A DNA stretch of 64,000 bases from Rhizophagus irregularis (taxonomy: Eukaryota > Glomeromycota > Glomeromycetes > Glomerales > Glomeraceae), in contig NC_089446.1 of assembly GCF_026210795.1 (NCBI RefSeq), positions 62,001-126,000 on the forward strand, in the 5' to 3' direction. Position 1 is the first letter of the stretch. The number at the start of each line of letters is the position of its first letter. This document shows, piece by piece, positions 34,114-42,955 of the stretch. Position numbers and translations under genes: made by a program. The notes beneath the pieces were generated by a model that saw only the letters and a list, made by a program, of their open reading frames with translations, was not told where the DNA came from and made no database searches.

Positions 34114-35159
34114 TGCCAGTTCCACAGATTTTTATAGACCCCAATTTTAATAAACAAATCGAACAAAATTATATCCTTCAACAAATCTATTACCATCCAT
34201 GTGGATATTATCGTACTCCTGAAAAACTTTGGGCTAAAGTGCAAGCTGAGGGCCATGATTTTAACATATCTGATATTACAGAGTGGTTGCATAAACAGGC
34301 TATATGGCAAATACACTCACCTGTACCCAAGTATGTTCCACAGGTTTCTTTTAATAAGATCACACGACCAAATATGTATCATCAAGCGGATATCTTATAT
34401 ATGCCCTATGATACTGTAGATAGAAAGCTGTATAAATACTGTTTGAATATTGTAGATGTTGCCAGCCGATATAAAGCTTCAGTACCTCTAGAAGATCGCA
34501 GCTCTGCACGTGTTGCTAAGGCATTTAAAAAGATTTATAGTAAAGCAGACTGCCCGCTTATTTGGCCAAGAGTTTTACAAGTAAATGGGGGATCAGAATT
34601 TAAGGATGAAGTTATCCGATTAATGGATGAAAAAGGTGTACGTATTCGGGTGGGTACTACTCATAAGAGTCAGGCTATTGTTGAACGGTATAATCGAACT
34701 TTAGCAGAAAGGCTATTTAAAATACAGGATGCAAAAGAACTCCTTACAGAAGGTGTGAATACTGCCTGGGTTAAGAACCTTCCTGATATCGTGAATGAGT
34801 TAAACAATTCTAATACTCGATTGCTGGGTATGTCTCCAGTTGAGGCAATCCAGAAAGATCAAGTGTATGCACTACCTTCAAAGATTCGGAATGATAGACC
34901 TGTAGGTGCAGAAGAAATACGTTTACCGGCAGATTCTCTTGTGAGATACTTACTTGATAGCTCAGATTACCGAGGTAGGAGACGTGCAACTGATCCAATA
35001 TGGTCTACTAAAGTTTATACAATTGAATCTTCCACAGTTGTTGATGGGCAGCCGGTTATATATAGGTTATCTGATGGACCTAAAAAAATATTTACTCGAG
35101 AAGAATTATTAGTTGTGCCATCTGATACTATGCTGCCTCCTACTCATATATTATATTAA
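34101..35159 (+). CDS. Polinton-type integrase, middle catalytic Asp changed to Asn
   Basis: The ATG at 34101 is preferred to the GTG at 34089, giving 352 residues. It is a retroviral-type (rve) integrase that would insert the element's linear DNA. With positions counted from 34089, the core has Asp101 (HQADILYMPYD), then VLQVNGGSEF where Asp is expected but Asn166 stands, and Glu199 (SQAIVERYNRTL); the gap of 32 is close to the usual 35. Residues 30-80 hold a helical N-terminal part with HPCGYYRTPEKLW in place of a full HHCC finger. The C-terminus (about 250-350) has the basic beta-rich tail of Maverick integrases. Loss of one metal-binding Asp should abolish catalysis. The frame itself is intact. 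Confidence 0.85.
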   Translation: MYLPLPVPQIFIDPNFNKQIEQNYILQQIYYHPCGYYRTPEKLWAKVQAEGHDFNISDITEWLHKQAIWQIHSPVPKYVPQVSFNKITRPNMYHQADILYMPYDTVDRKLYKYCLNIVDVASRYKASVPLEDRSSARVAKAFKKIYSKADCPLIWPRVLQVNGGSEFKDEVIRLMDEKGVRIRVGTTHKSQAIVERYNRTLAERLFKIQDAKELLTEGVNTAWVKNLPDIVNELNNSNTRLLGMSPVEAIQKDQVYALPSKIRNDRPVGAEEIRLPADSLVRYLLDSSDYRGRRRATDPIWSTKVYTIESSTVVDGQPVIYRLSDGPKKIFTREELLVVPSDTMLPPTHILY

Positions 35160-38100
35160 TTTTCAAGTTGTGGTATCCTATAGTCACCATGTGCATACAT
35201 TGTGATATTATCTTGTGCAATCCATTTTTTATCATCCATAGGAGATAACCCAACCTTCGACATTTCTATAACATTTATGGCATGTCTGTCAGATCGGATT
35301 GCTCTAAAGGTAACTGTATCATTATGTTTAGGATCGAAGAGTGCCTTATTATACCGCTCGTGGTGGAATTCTTTTTTAACTACCTTTGAGGGAACACCCT
35401 TAGCCTTACGGATACCATGTTTTGGATTAGTAGTTTCATCTCCTACCTTAAGAATGGAATATATTTTGGGACGAAGGCCAATAAATTCTGCTATAACTGC
35501 TCCATTACATTCATCCTTAAATTTTCCTGGGATTTTCATGTTTATGTCAGCCTTGTCACCTAATGCTTCTCGTACAGGGTGATCCTTAGGATAATCACTA
35601 AAGTCGAATTGGTCTGCCATATCTATAAGGTCTGCATTAATATCCTCAGTTTGGATTTGTACGAGGAGTGAGTCTGTGTCTGTATAACATAACTGGATTT
35701 TTTCACCATAACGTACCTTAAGAGTATCATAGTAGAATTGATACATACAGAGCTTTGAGAGGTCAAGTACACTCATACCCACATATGTTGGACGGTTAAG
35801 CATTACCTCCACTTTTCGTCGGTGGATTGCAACAAGATTTTCTGAGAATATTTTACGACCTTTAAATGCAGGATCTGAGGTAAGCTTTTTATATTTCTTG
35901 GGATGGGTTTGGGGTTGTACTACTGAGACACGTACACGTTTCCTGAGATTTTCCATAGTTTTACCAAATACACTATTATTCATGAGTTTATAGAAGTCCT
36001 TCTCAAAATCGTTTTTAGTCTTAGCACGTTCGGCGGTGTTAAATTCTATGTATGGTTTCATCCATGGAGCCTGCTTGAATTTTATAGCTTCATAGACCTT
36101 CTTGATTACTAAGCCTTGGCTAACATAATACTGGAGATTTCTGTAATGAACTACATATTCATCCTTATCGAATAGGTTGGGAATGAGCTTATCCGTGGGT
36201 GTGTATCGTTGTCCTGAGCGTGCTATTATTTCCTGCTGCTTTTTACTAAACCATTCCTTCTTAACCTTCATTCGTTCTGGTGCAAGGGGGTAATCTGTAT
36301 GTTGTGAATGAAGGGCTTGGGGGTACTCCAGTTTGACTTTGAGAATATATCCCTCAGAAGAATCGTCTGGTATTTCGTTATTTTCTATTTGCCTTTGAAT
36401 GTTAGATAACTCGTTCTCCTCCTTTACCCAGTGAAAGTTACCTGTAGGTAAGTATTGCAACATGGCCCATCCATATAGGTTATTTGCATCTAAGTATAGG
36501 ATAGATGACTTGGGCTTTTCTGCGGTCCATTTACCTTCTCCCATATCTGGGTTATTTGCACGAGCATATCGTTTACTTACCATAGAGATTCCACCACGTA
36601 ATCCTTCGTTCTACCATCATGTACATATCCTGGTCAGTTATAAGATCCAATCTTCGCCCTGTCATGAAGAATAGTGCATCCCATGCAAAGCCTGGTGTTG
36701 AATAATACCAGAGAGGATCTAACCCATATTTTTTCAAGGCCATTTCTCGGAAATTCTGAAATATATCGGCTAGTAGAAGGACGTCAGTTTTGAGATAAAT
36801 GTCATGATAATCTTGCATTGTTTTACATCCTGCTTTTTCCCATACATACTGTGCATATTCGTATTCTTTATCACTAATGTGGGTTTCATTAAGTTTGCTA
36901 TAGAATGCTCCTTTAGGTGGTAAACTAGTTTTCTCGAACTTTTTCCAGTCATCCATGTATTCATACGGGTAGACACCTTTCTTAAGATAAATCTCGAGTA
37001 ATTCAGGTGGTATTTGACTTCGTGTTATTTTAAAGTTTTCGGGATGTGCAAAGCATCTACCTGCATCAATTCGCCATAAGTGTTGTGGATTACTACATTC
37101 TTGTGCTCTACATTTTTCTGCGCCTAGGTTGGATGCTAATTTGTCGAGACTTGATTTCATGAATTGTAAGCTGTCTATAAATCGGAGGGAACCTAACTTG
37201 AATGCCATATACTTTTCCATGTTATAAGGGATAGGATCAATATCATCCTCACATTCCATTGCACCAATTCCTTGCATAATTATATGTCCATCATATCCTG
37301 ATAAATTGTGAAAGATTACTGGGATATGCATTTCACGAGGTTTTATGGATAAGTCAAGATTACATCCTCTATGTGCTGCACCTCGATACCTTCCTGTAAT
37401 ATGGCAGTGGTCTCTTACTTTATTTCCATCTAAGGGGTTATGACATATCCAGCAGTTTATTGCATTATCATAACTTGCTTGCTCTTGGGTTGTTAACGGC
37501 ATCATTTCCATTGGGTTTCTGAATTCATTACGGATTGCTTCAGCCTCATTTAGCATTTCGATTACAAATTTTTGTGCTGCATTTTCTCCTGTAAATATCT
37601 TCTGTGATTCACTTACACCATCATATCTTACCTTAATATACGAGTATGAGCAGGGGATTTGCTCTTGTACTTTCTTGGTTTTCTTATCTTTGTCTTCATC
37701 TGTGGGTGGTATGTCCATTACTAGGGCTTCAAAGTCTGCAACAAAGTAATATGGGACTTGCATGCGGCGTTTCCAGTTTTTGAATTCATATATATCATTT
37801 CCTTTCTTTACTGATGGCATTCGGTCTGCTTGTGGGGTTTTCTTTAATCCTCGACATATTGCTACATGTTTGTCATGAATTTCTTGTTGATGCGTGAAGT
37901 GGGAGATACACCATCGGCAGACAAATGTTGCATGTCCATCTTTTGTACGTTTATTTACTAAACGGCTCATATTCTTAATCCAGCAATAGTGCTGCTTTTC
38001 CCCGTTACTGATAAGTACTAAATCTATTATTTTACGGCTCTCTGCATCATCCCTATCGGTAACATATATTGGACATAGGCGGTGGTCACGCCATTCACAG

Positions 38101-39052
38101 ATGCAGAGGGCAATAGTTGAGTTCTGTCGCTCAAATCTTCTTAGAATTACCTCATCAGCTTGTACTGGAAATTCGATACCTTCAAAGTTTAACTCATTTA
38201 CATACTCCTTATACTTGGAAATTCTTTCTGCGTTCTTTTCTACTGGATGTAATGCTGCTAGGATTGCCCACTGGAAGCATTTGTCATCATCATTAGCTGG
38301 ATTTACTACTCCCTTTTTCGTGGCAAGATCTTTTGGGAGTGGTATATGTCCTGCTCCTGTGGGTGGTTGGAATTGCGAGATTTCTATAAATATTTTTTCT
38401 ACACGATAGAATTCCCAACCTGATCCGTAATTTACATAGTCTTCTACTTTCTGCATGATTCTTGCTAATGCAAAGTTAAATGTACCATTAATATCTGTTG
38501 ATGGTAGGATTGGCATATTGCGAGTTTTAAATGGTATGTTATATCTGTAGATATACTCTACTCCATCATCTTCACTAAAGTTACCATCTCTGAATAATCC
38601 TCAAGGTAAGAATCTAAACGTCTTATTGTGGCAAATATTCCAATTCTTACTTTTATTGATCCCAATCGATTTCTTTCATCCCGAAGAATATTCTGGATTG
38701 TTTGACTGTGTGCTGTAAGAAATGAAGCATAGTCATGCTCTCCAGGTGTTCCTATAGCAATATCAGCCGTAAAGTTTGAGTCTGTTAACTCCTTTCCTAT
38801 ACGTACCTGATCACGACGTTCAAAGACTACCTCATAATGTGGGTCTGGGTCAATTTGCATCATGCGGGTTATCTCTTCATTGGTTACCGCCGCTTGTGCT
38901 TCACGGATTTGGCAGATCTCATCCTCATATTCCTGCAATTTTGCATTTGAGCGGGGATATGGGATGGACTTGACAGGTACCTGCTTGAGTTCAGCTAGAA
39001 CTGATCGGATGACTTGTCTGTGTTGGGCACTTCTTGCTTGATGTGTTGACAT
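35156..39052 (-). pseudogene. Protein-primed-type family B DNA polymerase, two frameshifts
   Basis: Replicative polymerase of the element, about 1,290 codons in three frames: 39052-38558, then 38516-36573, then 36583-35156. The second piece has KCFQWAILAALH (the N-terminal block common in Polinton polymerases), a CCHC finger (C200, C203, H217, C221), exonuclease I (FVADFEAL), an endonuclease VII-like CWIC then DHCH then C385, exonuclease II (NLSGYDG) and III (YLKTDVLLLAD). The third has motif A (YLDANNLYG), B (KLMNNSVFGKT) and C (YTDTDS). Shifts lie near 38580-38592 and, inside the conserved GLRGGIS block, near 36600-36612. All active-site residues are present, so decay is recent or the shifts are errors. 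Shared leader upstream. Confidence 0.9.
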
Positions 39053-39098
39053 CTTGTAAACTTTTTATACTCCTCTTTTATTCAATTACATTTTTTCT
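39053..39098 (-). promoter_or_regulatory. Shared leader motif, polymerase copy
   Basis: Read on the minus strand: agaaaaaatgtaattgaata, then aaagaggagtataaaaagtttacaag and the ATG at 39052. It matches the leader of the gene at 28568 over about 46 bp, including the tataaaa box and the final gtttacaag. Confidence 0.7.
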
Positions 39099-39250
39099 GA
39101 AAATAAAATTAATTGTTCGCCTACCCTATGAGGAAAAAAAGAGGGAGACAGATTAGATGTCTTCCTAAACTATTCCTCACCATCTGAGTCATCGTCATCT
39201 GAGTCACCGAACACATCCTCGTCCCGATGTATTCTCTATCCTTAAGTAAC
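39099..39250 (-). other. Gap with acidic coding tail
   Basis: Downstream of the stop at 39251, in the same frame, lies a run reading DEDVFGDSDDDDSDGEE before a TAG (about 39225-39169), after two more stops. It may be the lost acidic C-terminus of the neighbouring gene. Confidence 0.35.
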
Positions 39251-39703
39251 TTATAGTTGTAAGTTACAACGGCGAATAGCTTCTTTTACTATAATATGCT
39301 CTACTGCGGCATTTGTTCTCTCTTTACAAGCCTTTTGATATGCCTCCCATTCAAGTTCACGGAGGTCACAATTTCTATTACCCTCCTCCTCTGATCGACC
39401 AAGAGCATCATTTGCTTTTTCCTTCTTTTCTACTGCCCTGTCATATGCCTCCTCGGCTTTCTCATTGCCGCTTCCAAGAGCCATTTCTAGTTTAGCTTCA
39501 GCTCTCCAGATTGGGCTGACTTCTAGAAGATGCGTCCCGAAATTTCTACTTGGAATGTATTCCAGGATATGGCCCACAAGTTCGGGGATTACTGATACTG
39601 CGTACGGGGTTTGGTGGCTTTTTAGGATTTCCCTATTGATAGCCGTAAGATCGGAGACTGTGCAGCCGAAGATTATTGCTAACTTTTCTGCGGTATATAC
39701 CAT
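39251..39703 (-). CDS. Unknown 150-residue protein next to right terminal repeat
   Basis: I do not recognise it. Residues 1-70 are mixed hydrophobic (MVYTAEKLAIIFGCTVSDL, then IPELVGHILEYIP). Residues 70-150 are a charged helix (EKAEEAYDRAVEKKEKAND) typical of a coiled coil. It is the first gene inside the right terminal repeat, in mirror position to the gene at 28568, and has the leader word agaaaaatgtaattgaataa at 39765-39743, about 40 bp before its ATG. The start is the first ATG after that leader. It could be a structural or DNA-binding accessory protein; no motif decides this. Confidence 0.6.
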   Translation of the reverse strand: MVYTAEKLAIIFGCTVSDLTAINREILKSHQTPYAVSVIPELVGHILEYIPSRNFGTHLLEVSPIWRAEAKLEMALGSGNEKAEEAYDRAVEKKEKANDALGRSEEEGNRNCDLRELEWEAYQKACKERTNAAVEHIIVKEAIRRCNLQL

Positions 39704-39742
39704 GTTATGTACTATTTATCTGTATAGTTACTTGGTACCTAC

Positions 39743-40182
39743 CTTTTATTCAATTACATTTTTCTGGTATAAGGGAAATTGCTTGCCTTGCTATTCCGCT
39801 CTATTGACTCCATGGCTGGTTTATGGATGGGTTAATATTCCTTACCTTTTTTGGCTCCGTTGGCTTTGAAATCCTATTTCTTGTTCGGTTAATTTTTTCA
39901 GATTGTGTGGTGGTAATAGAATTGTATGGTGGTAATAAAACTATATGATGGTAAGCTAGATTATATGAAAAGTGGTAGGTGGATTATATGGTGGTAATTA
40001 AAATTATATGATGGTGGTAAGCTAGATTATATAAAGTGGTAGTTAAATTATAGTAAAAGTGGTAGGTGGATTATATGGTGGTAATTATATTATATGATGG
40101 TGGTAAGCTAGATTATATAAAGTGGTAGTATTTTAGATTATATGGTGGGGGTGAGCCAGAATTGGGGTTTTCAAATACTACT
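39743..40182. repeat. Right terminal inverted repeat
   Basis: Inverted copy of 28105-28543 with a few small gaps and substitutions. It has the same inner leader word at 39743-39765 and the same taccaccatataat tandem in reverse. Confidence 0.9.
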
Positions 40183-40480
40183 ACGAATGGTGGAGGTATA
40201 AGGTCAAAGCCTCTGAAATCTGTATCATCCAGTACTGTAGCTCCCGTTATACGGTATTTTTTATGTTCAGTAAAACAAAGAACAATATATACAATACGTT
40301 ACACTATTAATAAAACAAAGAAATCACATGAAAAAAATTTTATTGGCAAATGATTATTTTAATTTCAGCTAAAATTACGCTAATTCTATTGGCTATAATC
40401 AATATCACGTGATATGTCAGATATTCGTGAATCCCCTCCCCTATAATAATCACGTCATATGTGTCACTCCCCTAATAGAC
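40183..40480. other. Right junction zone and outer transposon end
   Basis: Contains cccgttatacggta (40244-40257), mirrored on the left at 27926-27942, the second copy of TAAAACAAAGAACAATA (40271-40287) and the right terminus of the outer DDE transposon (to 40477). No gene. Confidence 0.6.
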
Positions 40481-41810
40481 CTTTGTGTTTTTTACAAGTT
40501 TCTTTAGTAAGGTCTATATAATTAATATAAATACCATTTTTATTATATTGTATAGACATATTTTTCAATTCATCATAATGATTTTTACAAATTCTTTTTT
40601 TTACTAATGCATAATCTCAAATGCTTAAGCACTTTGAAAAAGTTTTTTAGCATTTTTATACTTATTGGAAGATAATAAAAGCATTTTAAAAATTAAATGT
40701 AAAGTTATTTTTAAAAAAAATAAGAAGAGTAATTTTTATTAAAATTAATAAAGAAAATTTCAAAGTTTATATGGAGTATTTGAACACAGGTCATGCATTT
40801 TTTGTGAGTTTGGAGTTTGTATTTTGGGGGACTATAAATATTATAAATATATTGAGTTAATCACGCAATCACGTGACATTACAATAAAATATAATAACAC
40901 CAATATCACACCTTTTTACTTTTTCTATATAATATATGTATTTTTGACTACTCTGCAATTTTACTTAAGGCATCAAAAAAGGGTTTTGAATGCCATTTTT
41001 GACTTATATATGAAAAACTATCTTTGCCGATTATTTTCTAAATTTTTTTAAGAGCGATTGCCAAAATCAATTATTCATAGGTAAAGTTAAAACTGACATT
41101 CAAAAGCACCTTTAATGCCTTATGTAAACTTGTAGAGCAGGCAAAAGTACTAATTTTGAAGTTTATACTATTAGTCAAAGTAGCAATAATCACATGACCC
41201 AGGTTCAAACACCCTGTATATAAATAGAAATTGCCATTAATAAAATATAAAAGTTTGAAAAAAAAGTAAGTTTATATGACATCATATTTTGTCATATTTT
41301 AAATAAATAGTGCAGTTAACTGATTGCACTAATCATGTAATTTGAACTCAATAAAATATTAATTATTAAAAGTTATTTTAAATATACTTATTGTTCACTT
41401 AAGTTATAATTAATATTTATTTTTAAGATAAAATATAGAAAATAGTTTTAAAGTTATATTTTTATTAATCATATGATTTGTATTATTAATTTAATTTGTT
41501 TGTTTTGTTACTAATATTTTATTTTAATAAGAATGATCTGATATGATAATACTTTTACAGTAAGAATTATAAGCTTTAGTGATCAAAAATATGTATAGTA
41601 TAAAGTTTTTTATAGTATATAGTGAATATATAAGGTTTTATATCAGAACTTTTTAAAAATGGAAAACTTTAATGAAGTCATGTGATCAAAAATAATTGAT
41701 ATGATAATTAATATATAAAAATTACCAAAAAAGAAAGATGTAACATATCACAGGTATAAAAAAAAATATATTCCTTTAAAAAATGTAAAATATTTATAGC
41801 TAGTGTTCTG
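40481..41810. other. Intergenic, no gene
   Basis: AT-rich. The short open frames have no family signature and a composition like the surrounding non-coding DNA. Confidence 0.4.
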
Positions 41811-42422
41811 CACAGATTGAATTGAATTGAATCAGTTCAAATTTAAATTTGATTTAGTCGAATCAAATTTAAAAATTTTAAATTCAAATTCAAATCAAAT
41901 TATTCAAATCTAATTCAAAATTCAATTCAATTTAATTTAATTTAAATTTAATCTGATTCGAATCAAATAAAGTTTGATAAATTTGAGATTTAAGTCAATT
42001 TAGTTTGATTTGATTTGAGATTTGATTTGATTTAATTTAATGATTTAATTTGATTTAACAATTTGATTTGATTTTATGATTTGATTTAATTTGACAATTT
42101 GGCAATTTGATAATTTGATAATTTGATAATTTGATAATAATTTGATTTAATTTGACAATTTGATGATTTAATTCAGATTTAGTCTCATTCAGACAATTCA
42201 GATTTGATTTAGTTTAATTTGAATTTGATCAAATCAGGTAGATTTGATTTGAATTTGATTTGAAATCAAATCAAATTTTATTTTTTTGATTCAGATTCAG
42301 ACTCAAATCAGAATTTGAGATTTGAATTCAATTCACAAATCAAAAATTATCAAATCAAATCAACCCAAATCCAAATCGAATCTGAATCAATTTGATTTGA
42401 TTGAATCGTTTGCAAAATACTA
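41811..42422. repeat. GATTTGA/AATTCAA-rich element with hAT-like ends
   Basis: The ends are TAGTGTTCTGCACAGATTGA and, reversed, TAGTATTTTGCAAACGATTC, resembling the TAGAGCTTTGCA ends of the element at 4436-5961. The body is almost wholly degenerate 5-6-bp words (gatttga, aattcaa, aatttgat) in both orientations and can fold on itself over most of its length. No clean target duplication was found. Confidence 0.6.
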
Positions 42423-42557
42423 TATTTACCTGAAATTTTAATAATAAAAAAAGGGGTTTTTATTTTTATAATTTAAAAAAAAAGTTTATTAAAATTAAAT
42501 TATTAGATACTAAAAAAATTGCAAAAAATAATTTGAATTTTAGCAAAAAAGGTGATT

Positions 42558-42955
42558 TGGCAGGATCTGCTTATTTTTAATAAGGTTTCTAAGTAAATTT
42601 CAAATTTACTAGTAATTTTACCAGTGATCTATTGGTTAATTGATTTAAAAAGTAAAAAATTATAATAACTTATTATAATATTTTCTTTTTTAAGTGTAAT
42701 TTATCTAGTAGAATCTTTAAAAATTCTCAATTATAATAGGTTTCCAGTAACTTATTTTATAAGTAAGTGTTATCAGAATCTCATTTACTACTAATAGATA
42801 TCATTATAGAAAATTTTATAAAACCTTACCTTAAGATTTGCTTAAATTCTATTGGTTAATTAACTTAATCAACTAAAAGGAAAAAATTAACATAAAATTT
42901 TCTTTTATAGTAGGATTTTCAACAAATTTTAAGTGGGGTCCTGTAGGATCTTAAT
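42558..42955. repeat. Diverged MITE-B pair, reverse orientation
   Basis: Two overlapping reverse copies of MITE-B. The diagnostic phrases are cttaaattctattggttaat (42842-42861), ttttataagtaagtg (42758-42772) and ttataggtttcc-type ends. It is more diverged than the copies at 9595 and 18457, but has the same head-to-tail pairing. Confidence 0.55.

Larger units (their letters stand above)
28105..40182. mobile_element. Polinton-like self-replicating transposon, 12.1 kb
   Basis: Bounded by 439-bp terminal inverted repeats starting AGTAGTATGAAAACCCC on the left and ending ...GGGGTTTTCAAATACTACT on the right. The AG...CT ends are usual for Polintons/Mavericks. It encodes a family B DNA polymerase with an exonuclease, a retroviral-type integrase, a Gag-retropepsin gene, a two-repeat protein, an F-box protein and two unknowns. 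I find no packaging ATPase, jelly-roll capsid or adenain-type protease. The 6-bp flanks (cacaat, acgaat) are not a clean duplication. Nearly every gene carries single-base shifts. Confidence 0.8.
24655..40477 (+). mobile_element. DDE transposon holding the Polinton-like element
   Basis: The left end TAAGGGGAGTGACATATCAC and the right end, reversed, TTAGGGGAGTGACACATATG are clear inverted repeats. Both continue with a gap into tcacgtgat plus tatta words (left about 24728-24745, right, reversed, 40408-40400). A single transposase gene (25094-27648) faces right. The 12-kb Polinton-like element lies between the gene's 3' end and the right terminus, so the outer transposon alone would be about 3.5 kb. 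A target duplication could not be fixed. Confidence 0.65.

Noticed and set aside
30906-35159. Gag-protease plus integrase as a nested LTR retrotransposon
   Set aside because: The integrase is on the opposite strand and is of Polinton type, there is no reverse transcriptase, and no long terminal direct repeats flank the block.
35202-35582. Plus-strand frame opposite the DNA polymerase
   Set aside because: Shadow of the polymerase C-terminal part, which has motif C and a family-like sequence on the minus strand.
28105-40182. 6-bp Polinton target-site duplication
   Set aside because: The 6 bases outside the termini (cacaat and acgaat) match at only three positions, so I do not claim a duplication at these borders.
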